This document shows positions 36,040 through 44,368 of a DNA stretch of 64,000 nt, piece by piece. Source of the stretch: Chitinophagaceae bacterium (GTDB lineage Bacteria > Bacteroidota > Bacteroidia > Chitinophagales > Chitinophagaceae). A program made the translations under genes and the position numbers. The stretch spans positions 162,303-226,302 of the forward strand of contig CANFLL010000001.1 in assembly GCA_947447825.1 (NCBI GenBank), read 5' to 3'. Numbering within the stretch: the first letter of the stretch is position 1; each line of letters starts with the position of its first letter. The notes beneath the pieces are model-generated. The model did not search any database. It was given only the letters and a program-made list of their open reading frames with translations, and had not been told where the DNA came from.

Positions 36040-37134
36040 ATGAATAGTGATATACATAAACCAATCATTGGTTTTACTAGCGGAGATTTGAATGGAATTG
36101 GAATAGAACTAATTATAAAAGCCCTTAGCGATAATAGAGTCTTAGATTTATGCGTACCTGTGGTGTTTTGCAACAATAAGTGTATTAACTTCTACAAGAA
36201 AACTTTACCTCAAATTAACTTTAACTTCCATAGCACAAAAGAACTAAACAGGCTAAATCACAAGCAAGTAAACGTGGTGAACTGTTGGGAAGAAGATGTA
36301 AACATTACTCCTGGAGAATTGACTGAAACAGGTGGCAAGTATGCGCTAATCTCATTGCAACAAGCTACTACTGCCTTAAAAGATGGTTCTATCAATGCGT
36401 TAATTACTGCGCCAATTCACAAAAAGAACATACAGTCCGACGATTTTAAACATAGTGGACATACACCTTACTTTAAAGAGTTCTTTGCGGTAAATGATGT
36501 GCTGATGTTTATGGTTGCCGAAAACATGCGGGTAGGATTAGTTACCGAGCATGTGCCTGTTGCAGAAATATCAAAGAATATTACTAAAGAGAAAATTTTA
36601 AGCAAGATAAAAATCATGCACCAAAGCTTACAGAAAGACTTTGGCATAGATAAACCTAAGATTGCTGTGTTAGGGCTTAATCCGCATGCTGGCGATGAAG
36701 GATTAATTGGCAATGAGGAAGAAACTGTTATTAAGTTCGCCATAAAAGATGCAAAACATAATATGCTTGTTTTTGGGCCATTTAGTGCTGATGCATTCTT
36801 TGCTCGTGGTTCGTATGAAAAGTTTGATGGTGTATTAGCTATGTATCACGATCAAGGATTGATACCTTTTAAATCGCTAGCATTTGGTGAAGGTGTAAAC
36901 TATACTGCTGGTCTTCCTGTTGTTCGCACTAGTCCAGATCACGGAACTGCATTCGATATTGCAGGTAGAGATAAAGCGGATGCAAGTTCATTCTTGGTAT
37001 CAATCTTCGAAGCGATAGATATATTCAGAAACAGACAAGGCTACAAAGATGCTAGGGCAAACCCAATGCGAAAAATGAGTGCAAGGTTCTTAGCTAATAG
37101 TGTTGATGAAAAATTGGCTGAAGAAGCATCTTAA
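36040..37134 (+). CDS. pdxA: 4-hydroxythreonine-4-phosphate dehydrogenase
   Basis: 364 residues. It oxidises 4-phosphohydroxy-L-threonine in the DXP-dependent pyridoxal-phosphate pathway, using NAD and a divalent metal. Seen are the N-terminal GFTSGDLNGIGIELI, the GHTPYFKEFF segment, GLNPHAGDEGLIGNEE, the metal ligands in AMYHDQGLIPFKSLAFG and TSPDHGTAFDIAG, and the C-terminal ARANPMRKMSARF. An aldose-1-epimerase-like gene starts 24 bp downstream, probably on the same transcript. PdxA paralogues act in D-threonate catabolism, but no partner kinase or DUF1537 gene is present here, so the vitamin B6 role is the better reading. Confidence 0.94.
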   Translation: MNSDIHKPIIGFTSGDLNGIGIELIIKALSDNRVLDLCVPVVFCNNKCINFYKKTLPQINFNFHSTKELNRLNHKQVNVVNCWEEDVNITPGELTETGGKYALISLQQATTALKDGSINALITAPIHKKNIQSDDFKHSGHTPYFKEFFAVNDVLMFMVAENMRVGLVTEHVPVAEISKNITKEKILSKIKIMHQSLQKDFGIDKPKIAVLGLNPHAGDEGLIGNEEETVIKFAIKDAKHNMLVFGPFSADAFFARGSYEKFDGVLAMYHDQGLIPFKSLAFGEGVNYTAGLPVVRTSPDHGTAFDIAGRDKADASSFLVSIFEAIDIFRNRQGYKDARANPMRKMSARFLANSVDEKLAEEAS

Positions 37135-37158
37135 CCCTCTAAAATTAAAAATAAATAT

Positions 37159-38028
37159 ATGATAACGATTTCTAACGAAACACTAAGTGTTTCTATTGCC
37201 ACAATGGGAGCTGAATTGCAAAACATTTACAATAAGCAAACTGGTCTTGAATATTTATGGGATGCAAACCCTGCCTTTTGGCCAAAGACAAGCCCAGTAT
37301 TGTTTCCAGTTATTGGAGGGTTGAAAGATGGAAGCTATAAACACAACGGCAATACTTATTTCTTTAATAGACATGGTTTTGCAAGAGAATCTGAGTTTGA
37401 AGTAGAAAGTCAGAGTGAAAGTTGTGTTAAGCTTGTTTTGCAAACTTCCGAGGAAACTTTAAAGCAATATCCATTTCAATTTAAGTTCTCAATCACTTAT
37501 TCTGTTAGTGGAGGAGAGTTGAAGAATACCTATTTAATAGAAAATAAAGGAAATGAAGAGCTTTTGTTTTCTGTTGGTGCACACCCTGCTTTCAGAGTGC
37601 CTTTAATCGAAGGGGAAGATTTTACAGATTATTATTTAGCTTTCAATGAGGACGAAGATGCAGGTGTTTATCCAATTTTAGCTGATGGATTAATCTCAAA
37701 TACTGCTGAACCGTTCTTTAACAATACGAAAGAACTTCCACTTAAAAAGGAGTTATTTTATAAGGATGCATTAATATTTAAAGAACTAAACTCAACTGAA
37801 ATATCTATTCTGTGTAAAAAGAGTACTAACGGTATTAAATATAGTTTCGAGAATTTTCCTTACATGGGTATCTGGAATGCAAAAGATGCAAACTTTGTTT
37901 GTATTGAACCTTGGTGCGGATTAGGCGATGTAGAAACTACTACTAGCCTTTTGTCTGAAAAAGAAGGTATTAATAAACTTGCTATTGGTGAGTCTTTTAC
38001 ACGAAGTTGGACTGTGGCTACTTTTTAA
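37159..38028 (+). CDS. Aldose-1-epimerase family protein
   Basis: 289 residues with the galactose-mutarotase-like fold: MGAELQNIYNKQTGLEYLWDAN, FPVIGGLKDG, HGFARESEFE, VGAHPAFRVPL and CIEPWCGLGD. The GFAR and AHPAF blocks hold the catalytic His and substrate contacts. Members interconvert alpha and beta anomers of hexoses or hexose-6-phosphates in the cytoplasm. This subgroup (glucose-6-phosphate-epimerase-like) has no signal peptide. It follows pdxA by 24 bp. Confidence 0.92.
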   Translation: MITISNETLSVSIATMGAELQNIYNKQTGLEYLWDANPAFWPKTSPVLFPVIGGLKDGSYKHNGNTYFFNRHGFARESEFEVESQSESCVKLVLQTSEETLKQYPFQFKFSITYSVSGGELKNTYLIENKGNEELLFSVGAHPAFRVPLIEGEDFTDYYLAFNEDEDAGVYPILADGLISNTAEPFFNNTKELPLKKELFYKDALIFKELNSTEISILCKKSTNGIKYSFENFPYMGIWNAKDANFVCIEPWCGLGDVETTTSLLSEKEGINKLAIGESFTRSWTVATF

Positions 38029-38040
38029 TAGCAAAATAGT

Positions 38041-38090
38041 AAAAAAAAAAGGGCAAGTAAATTTTAATTACTTGCCCTTTTTTTTTATGA
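38041..38090. terminator. Bidirectional terminator
   Basis: GGGCAAGTAA (38051-38060) pairs with TTACTTGCCC (38068-38077), flanked by an A-run and a T-run, so it can serve both converging genes. Confidence 0.93.
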
Positions 38091-38100
38091 AAATCTAAAC

Positions 38101-38451
38101 TTATTGAACTGGAGACGGTGTTTTAAACTTAGGAACTTTTACTTTGTAGTTGAAAGGCATAATGTAAGTAGTGTTTCCTCTGTCGTAACGCATCATTGAG
38201 TTCATCTGAGTCCCTATAGGGGATATTTGGTTTTGAGACAAAATATCAGAACCTGTATAATGCAAACGGTATTTTAACGAATTTAAAGAGAATGTATGGC
38301 GGAAGTTACTGAAGTTCTTTAAGGAATACTTACTTCCTCTAGACTTCTCATCGCTAATGCCAGTAAAAGTGATAGAGGCGAAGGCAAGCTTCACAAACAT
38401 TATCAGAATTAATGCAATCGAGACTTTTTTTATGTCCTTTACTTTTTTCAT
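38101..38451 (-). CDS. Small hypothetical exported protein
   Basis: 116 residues with an N-terminal hydrophobic segment (VSIALILIMFVKLAFA), then a Ser/Lys/Tyr-rich mature part containing SGTQMNSMMRYDRGNTTY-like text and ending KFKTPSPVQ. No known family is recognised. It converges on the aldose epimerase across the bidirectional terminator, and its position and length argue for a real gene. Confidence 0.72.
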   Translation of the reverse strand: MKKVKDIKKVSIALILIMFVKLAFASITFTGISDEKSRGSKYSLKNFSNFRHTFSLNSLKYRLHYTGSDILSQNQISPIGTQMNSMMRYDRGNTTYIMPFNYKVKVPKFKTPSPVQ

Positions 38452-38665
38452 ACAGGCAAATTTAAAGATATTTCTTAAATATATCCCAAATTTTATCGGT
38501 AAAGCCTTTTATTTTCAAGCTAATTGTGTGGTTTTTACTAAAATCATTAAAATAATGACTCGATTTTAAAGTGAATATTTACTTTTCAACAATCGTTGAT
38601 AAAAGAAATTGCCTACATTTAATTTGTAATAAACTATATCTCCTACATTTAATTAACCATTTATT

Positions 38666-40090
38666 ATGAAGGAACATTCTTATCATGAGGACAAGGAAGA
38701 AATAAAGGAGTTGTTGAGGCAATATCAAAACCTCAAGGGCGGTCGCAGTCATTCGTTCATTGAAGAAGATGACTTTGACAGAATAATTGATTATTATGAC
38801 GACAAGGATAATTTGGCAGAAGCCCTGCAAGCAGCCGAAGTAGGTTTGGAGCAATTTCCATACTCTAGTCAATTGATGATAAGAAAAGCCGACATTCTTT
38901 TGGCTAATCGTAATTATGAAGAAGCACTTGAAGTATTAGAAGTAGCTGAACTCTACGACTCCTCAAACATTGATTTATATATTCTTAAAACAGATACTTA
39001 TCTGGCTTTAGATCAACAACAAAAAGCAGTTGATTTATTGGAAACTGCTTTGCATCATTTTGGTGGAGAAGACAGACTTGAGCTTTTGTTTCAATTGACT
39101 GATGTTTATGATGACTACGAAGAGTTTGAAAAAGTGTTCGACTGTCTGAAATTAATCCTTGAACAAGAACCTAATAATGAAGAAGCCCTTTACAAAATAT
39201 GTTTCTGGACAGATTTCACAGGTCGAAATGAAGAAAGTATTCGTTTACACCAAGCTATCATAGAAGAGTATCCGTATAATGAAATTGCTTGGTTTAACCT
39301 AGGGGCTGCCTATCAGGGTTTGAAATTATATGAAAAAGCAATTGATGCCTATCAATATGCTATCGTAATTGAAGAGAAATTTGATTATGCTTATAGAAAT
39401 ATGGGAGACGCTTATTTGCGGTTACGTAAATATAAAGAAGCCATCGAAGCATTGGAAAAAGTGTTAGAATTAGCACGTCCTGAAGATGTAATTTATGAAG
39501 CCATTGGTCATTGCTATCACAGAATGGGAAAATACGCACAAGCAAGGCAGAATTATAAAAGAGCAACACACCTTAATCCTGATGATGCCAAATTACACTA
39601 CAAAGTTGCAGTTACCTACATGCTCGAAAAGCAATGGCAGTCAGCAATGCGCCATTTAGAAGTAGCTATGGGCATAAACAGAAATGCGGCGGAGCTAAAC
39701 CTAGCAATGGGAGAATGTTTGCTAATGTTGGAACGCAGTAAGGATGCTATTCAGTACTTTGGTAATGCAGTTAGCAGTCGTCCCAAAAATGCTTCTTGTT
39801 GGCAAGCTTTGATCAGGTGTTTGATTGAAGCTGAAATGCTAGAAGATGCCGTCGATCAAAGCCTCGTGGCAAAAGAAAAAACGAATAAACCCATTTTTAT
39901 TTTCTATTATAGTGCTTCTTTGTTTTTATTGGGTAGGCAAAAAGAAGCTTTGTTGCAACTAGAGGCTGGAATGGAAATAGCCCCTAAACTTATAAGAAAG
40001 TTTATGGAACTATTGCCTTCCATTTTGCAAAACCAAAGTGTGGTTGATGTAATTGCCCGATATAAGAAAGGGAAAAAAGATGCGCAATAA
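38666..40090 (+). CDS. TPR-repeat protein
   Basis: 474 residues built mostly of tetratricopeptide repeats. Clear repeats include YDSSNIDLYILKTDTYLALD, WFNLGAAYQGLKLYEKAIDA, YRNMGDAYLRLRKYKEAIEA, YEAIGHCYHRMGKYAQARQ and LNLAMGECLLMLERSKDAIQ. The N terminus (residues 1-40) is rich in charged residues with no signal peptide, so it is cytoplasmic. TPR arrays bind partner proteins; the partner is unknown. Confidence 0.92.
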   Translation: MKEHSYHEDKEEIKELLRQYQNLKGGRSHSFIEEDDFDRIIDYYDDKDNLAEALQAAEVGLEQFPYSSQLMIRKADILLANRNYEEALEVLEVAELYDSSNIDLYILKTDTYLALDQQQKAVDLLETALHHFGGEDRLELLFQLTDVYDDYEEFEKVFDCLKLILEQEPNNEEALYKICFWTDFTGRNEESIRLHQAIIEEYPYNEIAWFNLGAAYQGLKLYEKAIDAYQYAIVIEEKFDYAYRNMGDAYLRLRKYKEAIEALEKVLELARPEDVIYEAIGHCYHRMGKYAQARQNYKRATHLNPDDAKLHYKVAVTYMLEKQWQSAMRHLEVAMGINRNAAELNLAMGECLLMLERSKDAIQYFGNAVSSRPKNASCWQALIRCLIEAEMLEDAVDQSLVAKEKTNKPIFIFYYSASLFLLGRQKEALLQLEAGMEIAPKLIRKFMELLPSILQNQSVVDVIARYKKGKKDAQ

Positions 40091-40249
40091 TGCAAAACGT
40101 ATCGAATTCTATGTCAAAATCTTTACCATTCAAAAATATTTTACTTCTAAGAACTCCAAGGATTCTACATAGAACACATTGATTAGCTGTTTGTCTTTGT
40201 AGAATCTTTGGTTGTTTGGCGAGTAAAGAAACTAGTAATGTTTTAGCAA

Positions 40250-42031
40250 TCAAAACAAACTCACGAACCCAATATGAATCTTTGCTTCGTTTATATTAAA
40301 AGGTAAATCGTTTCTTTTGCCAACTGCTAGGCTGATGTTTATGATGCCTTGCTTTGCCTCGAAGGCTAAACCGATTCCTCCGCCAATAAAATTATTATTG
40401 ATTCGTGTTACAGAATTATGTGTGAATCCAACATCCGTAAATGTATTGAAATAAGAATTTAATCCTAATAAATATCGATATTCAAACGTGGCTACCGAAA
40501 ATTTATCGGCATAAATACTTTCCTCATTAAAGCCACGCAGTAGTTTGTAACCACCTATCTGATACAATTCATTGGTAAAATAGTTAGGACTTTCTTGCCA
40601 AGCACCAGTAATCGCAGTTTTTATAACAGAGTACTTTCCTATGTTAAAATAATGTGCATAATCTGCTTTCAGTCTTAGCTGATAGCTATTCAATTGCACC
40701 GTATCGTACAGTGATGAATATTTAAAAGTGGGGTCTTTAATCTGTGTGATGGACGAATTCTTTTTTATCTTTTTATTGCCCACAGCCAAGCTGATATTGT
40801 ACACACTACCTCGCAAAGGGTTGGGGCGGTAGTTGGTTTTATCAATCCTATGTTCTATAACAATACTTGTATTCCGCACATCGGCAATGTCTGGCAGTCG
40901 TTTATTGGCAATAACACCAAGCGTATCAATCGACAATAAATTTGTAGAAAACAATTGCAATGCAATAGTGCCCGTTTGCTTTGGTGTGGTCAGGTACTGA
41001 AAACCAAGTTTGGTGGTAAGGTTCAAATAAGAAGAATCTTTCTTGTATAAATCGAATGAAAAATCTAATCCATAACGGGTATCAAAGATGTAAGGCTTTT
41101 GATAGATAAGATTTAATCGGGGTGACGATGATTGCAATTGTTGCCAATTAAGCCCAATGGTTTCTCCTTTGCCAAATGTGTTCTTTAAGTTTACATCGGC
41201 ACTGCCTGTTAGCAAAAGTTTTCCCCCAGTTTGCGAGTTTGCAGGCAAAAATCCTGCAATTACATTTATCTGGTTACTCTTTTTAGGTTGCAGATACAGG
41301 TTCAGCACATAGCTCCCTGCTAGCATAGTAATGCTCCAATCCCTCGACTGTTGCAAATAAGTAAGTTGTTGCAAAAGCTGGTTTATTCGGTTCAATTTAG
41401 AATTATCAAAAAAATCGTCGGGATAAATGTCTAGATAACGATACAAAAAGCCCAAATCAATCTTTGAATTACCCAGTATCCTAATGCTATCAAGTTTGTA
41501 CGGGATGCCTGTTTTTATGTTTAGTTGTGCATCAACCACATAGTTTTTTAAATGCACACTATCAAAGCTAATAGTGGCAAAAGGATAGCCATTAGTTAAA
41601 AAGTAATCCAACAGTTTATTTTGCATTGTGTTTATCAGCAACACATCAATAGGTTTAGCTTTAAACCAATCCTCATAAATGTTTAAGTGTGCCAGCAAAT
41701 CCTTGTCAGCCTCTTTAATATGAATAGTATTCCACGAATATTTTTTGCCCACAAAAAGAAAAAGGTGTACCGAATCTTTTTGTTCGTGCAAGCTATCTAT
41801 TGAAGCAGAAAGGAATCCTTGTGCTTGCAGCAAACCTGGCATCTGTTGCACATATTGTCGGCATTGAAGCAGGGTGGTAAACGTTGTTTTAAGGTGCAAC
41901 GAATCGGAAATATTGCTATTAGATACATCGATAGGGTTGATTGAGAGGCAAACGTTTTGCGCCTTTGCCTCAATGGAGAGGCAAAACGCAAGGAAACAAA
42001 TAATGAAGGGGAGAATACGTAACTTATCCAT
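40250..42031 (-). CDS. Omp85/TamA-like outer-membrane protein
   Basis: 593 residues with a signal peptide (1-25, ending AKAQ), an N-terminal region with POTRA-like patterns (SIDSLHEQKDSVHLFLFVGKK, INTMQNKLLDYFLTNGYPFATI, AQLNIKTGIPYKLDSIRILGN) and a C-terminal beta-barrel. The barrel contains the family signature GGYKLLRGFNEES and ends LPFNINEAKIHIGFVSLF, a typical outer-membrane C-terminus. It could be a TamA/BamA-like assembly factor or a two-partner secretion translocator; no cognate exoprotein is next to it. It diverges from glnS across array F. Confidence 0.9.
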   Translation of the reverse strand: MDKLRILPFIICFLAFCLSIEAKAQNVCLSINPIDVSNSNISDSLHLKTTFTTLLQCRQYVQQMPGLLQAQGFLSASIDSLHEQKDSVHLFLFVGKKYSWNTIHIKEADKDLLAHLNIYEDWFKAKPIDVLLINTMQNKLLDYFLTNGYPFATISFDSVHLKNYVVDAQLNIKTGIPYKLDSIRILGNSKIDLGFLYRYLDIYPDDFFDNSKLNRINQLLQQLTYLQQSRDWSITMLAGSYVLNLYLQPKKSNQINVIAGFLPANSQTGGKLLLTGSADVNLKNTFGKGETIGLNWQQLQSSSPRLNLIYQKPYIFDTRYGLDFSFDLYKKDSSYLNLTTKLGFQYLTTPKQTGTIALQLFSTNLLSIDTLGVIANKRLPDIADVRNTSIVIEHRIDKTNYRPNPLRGSVYNISLAVGNKKIKKNSSITQIKDPTFKYSSLYDTVQLNSYQLRLKADYAHYFNIGKYSVIKTAITGAWQESPNYFTNELYQIGGYKLLRGFNEESIYADKFSVATFEYRYLLGLNSYFNTFTDVGFTHNSVTRINNNFIGGGIGLAFEAKQGIINISLAVGKRNDLPFNINEAKIHIGFVSLF

Positions 42032-42119
42032 GTTAATAGGTACAATTTTACATAGAAAGCCGCATTAAAAAGAAATTATAACATTAGCCTAAGTAATCTA
42101 CGCTTAATACTGGCAAATT

Positions 42120-42266
42120 CAAGGTCTTTAATTCCAAATAAACGGTCGTTTTCCTTCAATCCAAGGTCGTTTATTTGGCGAATACGGTCGTTTATTCAGA
42201 GAAAACGATCGTTTTTTCTCAATCCAAGGTCGTTTATTGGGAATAAATGGTCTTGGATTTTGTGTT
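42120..42266. repeat. 21-bp-period intergenic array F (7 units)
   Basis: The anchor GGTC (GATC once) recurs at 42123, 42144, 42165, 42186, 42207, 42228 and 42249, exactly every 21 bp. Surrounding consensus is CAAGGTCGTTTATT. AAATAAACG (42136-42144) pairs with CGTTTATTT at 42168-42176. It lies between the divergent omp85-like gene and glnS, directly before the glnS promoter. Confidence 0.93.
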
Positions 42267-42325
42267 TTCAATCCAATAATCCCTTCACTTTACGTTAGAA
42301 AGCAACATAACACAATGCCAACACT

Positions 42326-42333
42326 TACATTTG
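42326..42333 (+). promoter_or_regulatory. -7 promoter box of glnS
   Basis: TACATTTG is an exact TAnnTTTG match 30 bases before the glnS ATG. The expected -33 TTG box is not evident. Confidence 0.55.
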
Positions 42334-42362
42334 TAGCAGTTGATAGAAAATAACAGAACATA

Positions 42363-44030
42363 ATGAGCGAAGAAAAGAGTTTGAATTTTATTGAAGAGAT
42401 TGTAGAAGCTGATTTGGCGAGTGGAAAGCATGAAACCATCCTTACAAGGTTTCCTCCCGAGCCTAATGGATACCTGCACATTGGTCATGCAAAGAGTATT
42501 TGTCTAAATTTTGGGTTGGCTAAGAAATATGGCGGCGCTACCAACCTTCGTTTTGATGATACCAACCCCGTTACGGAAGATACGGAGTATGTAGACAGCA
42601 TAAAAGAGGACATAAAATGGTTATTAGAGGGTACAGGAAATGGTTGGGCGCAGGAGTTATATGCTTCAGATTATTTTGAGCAATTGTATGCGTTTGCTGT
42701 TGATTTGATTGAGAAAGACTTGGCTTATGTAGATGATAGTACGAGTGAAGAAATTGCCATTCAAAAAGGAACGCCTACGCAACCAGGCATTAATAATGAA
42801 TATAGAAGCAGAACGGTGGCCGAAAACCTAGCCCTGTTTGCAGATATGCGTGCAGGAAAGTATAAGGACGGCGAAAAGGTGCTACGTGCCAAGATTGATA
42901 TGGCAAGTACAAATATGTTGCTTCGCGATCCAATTATTTATAGGATAAAACATGCGCATCATCACCGCACTGGCGATAAATGGTGTATATATCCTATGTA
43001 TGACTTTGCACATGGGCAAAGTGACTCGATAGAGAAGATAACGCACTCCATTTGTACACTGGAATTCATTCCGCACAGACCAATGTACGACTGGTGCATA
43101 GAAAAGCTGGGAATTTATCCATCTAAACAATACGAATTTGCTAGGTTGAACATGACTTACACCGTGATGAGCAAAAGAAAACTTTTGCAACTGGTGAATG
43201 AAGGCCATGTGACAAGTTGGGACGACCCAAGGATGCCAACTATCAGCGGAATGAGGCGCAGGGGGTTTACGCCTGATAGCCTTAGAGAATTTTGCGACAA
43301 GATTGGCATTGCTAAAAGGGAGAATCTGATAGATTTTAGCCTTTTGGAGTTTTGTGTGAGGGAACATTTGAACAAAATAGCGCAAAGAAGGATGGTAGTG
43401 TTCGATCCTTTGAAGGTGGTGATTACGAATTACGAATTGGGCGAGGAAAATTTGCTGAGTGAAAACAATCCTGAAGATGAGAATGGGGGCGAACGCAATG
43501 TTCCGTTTAGCAAAGAGATTTATATAGAGCGCGAAGACTTTATGGAGGTGGCTCCTAAAAAGTATTTCAGGTTGGCACCGGGCCAAATGGTGCGCTTGAA
43601 GAGTGCCTACATCATTAAATGCGATGAAGTAGTGAAGGATGAAGCTGGAAACATTGTTCAACTGAACTGTTCGTACATTCCTGAAAGTAAAAGTGGTAGC
43701 GATACTAGTGGTATTAATGTAAAGGGAACCTTGCATTGGGTAAGTGTGGCTACTGCGCTGCCAATAGAAGTTCGTTTGTACGATAGACTCTTTACCGAAG
43801 AGAATGTGGGGGCTGCTGAGGGAGATTTTAAGGAATACATGAATAAGGAATCTTTGCAAATACTACCAATAGCTTATGGCGAGCCATCATTGGGTGAGGC
43901 AACGCTACAAGAAAGGCATCAATTTATACGGAAAGGGTATTTCTGTCTGGATAAAGAAAGTACTAAGGATAAATTGGTGTTTAATAGAACAGTAACGCTG
44001 AAAGACACTTGGGCAAAAGTGAACAAATAG
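42363..44030 (+). CDS. glnS: Glutaminyl-tRNA synthetase
   Basis: 555 residues, the bacterial GlnRS size. It charges tRNA-Gln. The class I HIGH-type motif is in PPEPNGYLHIGHAKSI and the KMSKS counterpart is VMSKRKL, with TNLRFDDTNP, DFAHGQSDSIEKITHS and PTISGMRRRGF between. The C-terminal anticodon-binding beta-barrels follow (NVPFSKEIYIEREDF, ALPIEVRLYDRLF). Presence of GlnRS means this organism need not rely on the transamidation route for Gln-tRNA. An exact -7 box and array F lie upstream; heptad arrays lie just downstream. Confidence 0.97.
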   Translation: MSEEKSLNFIEEIVEADLASGKHETILTRFPPEPNGYLHIGHAKSICLNFGLAKKYGGATNLRFDDTNPVTEDTEYVDSIKEDIKWLLEGTGNGWAQELYASDYFEQLYAFAVDLIEKDLAYVDDSTSEEIAIQKGTPTQPGINNEYRSRTVAENLALFADMRAGKYKDGEKVLRAKIDMASTNMLLRDPIIYRIKHAHHHRTGDKWCIYPMYDFAHGQSDSIEKITHSICTLEFIPHRPMYDWCIEKLGIYPSKQYEFARLNMTYTVMSKRKLLQLVNEGHVTSWDDPRMPTISGMRRRGFTPDSLREFCDKIGIAKRENLIDFSLLEFCVREHLNKIAQRRMVVFDPLKVVITNYELGEENLLSENNPEDENGGERNVPFSKEIYIEREDFMEVAPKKYFRLAPGQMVRLKSAYIIKCDEVVKDEAGNIVQLNCSYIPESKSGSDTSGINVKGTLHWVSVATALPIEVRLYDRLFTEENVGAAEGDFKEYMNKESLQILPIAYGEPSLGEATLQERHQFIRKGYFCLDKESTKDKLVFNRTVTLKDTWAKVNK

Positions 44031-44038
44031 TAAGGAAG

Positions 44039-44073
44039 AAGTTGTAGGTTGTAAGTATTACGTTATACGTTTA
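44039..44073. repeat. Heptad array, left flank of the 44.1-kb small gene
   Basis: Five 7-bp units (AAGTTGT, AGGTTGT, AAGTATT, ACGTTAT, ACGTTTA). The stretch 44045-44072 matches the reverse complement of the right flank at about 24 of 28 positions. Confidence 0.8.
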
Positions 44074-44097
44074 GTAGACAAAAAATAAACTCGTACA

Positions 44098-44301
44098 ATG
44101 ACAAAAGTTAGTTTAGGAAAAAAGGGTAAGGAAAAAAGGACAGCTTTTGCAACTAAAGATGATTTGAATAAAACAGCAGAAAATATACATGATGCTATAA
44201 GGAAATCTAAAAGGCATTTAGTAACATGGATGATTTGTATAGAATTATCTATTTGTGTTTGTTTGATTTTTTCTATGAAATACTTTCTTCACTTCAAATA
44301 A
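44098..44301 (+). CDS. Small single-pass membrane protein
   Basis: 67 residues: a basic N terminus, a short helix beginning ATKDDLNKTAENIHDAIRKS, and one membrane segment (LVTWMICIELSICVCLIFSM). The ATKDDL...helix...TM arrangement resembles the TM-anchored end of DUF1640/coiled-coil bdr-type small proteins. Function unknown. It is framed by heptad arrays in inverted orientation, which is unusual for so small a gene. Confidence 0.65.
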   Translation: MTKVSLGKKGKEKRTAFATKDDLNKTAENIHDAIRKSKRHLVTWMICIELSICVCLIFSMKYFLHFK

Positions 44302-44310
44302 GTCCAGTTT

Positions 44311-44345
44311 AATACGTTTAACGTAAAACTTACAACGTATTACTC
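44311..44345. repeat. Heptad array, right flank, inverted relative to the left
   Basis: Units AATACGT, TTAACGT, AAAACTT, ACAACGT and ATTACTC. It ends 24 bp before the tilS start and is the inverted partner of 44039-44073. Confidence 0.8.
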
Positions 44346-44368
44346 AATAGAAATAATTTACAACTCAA

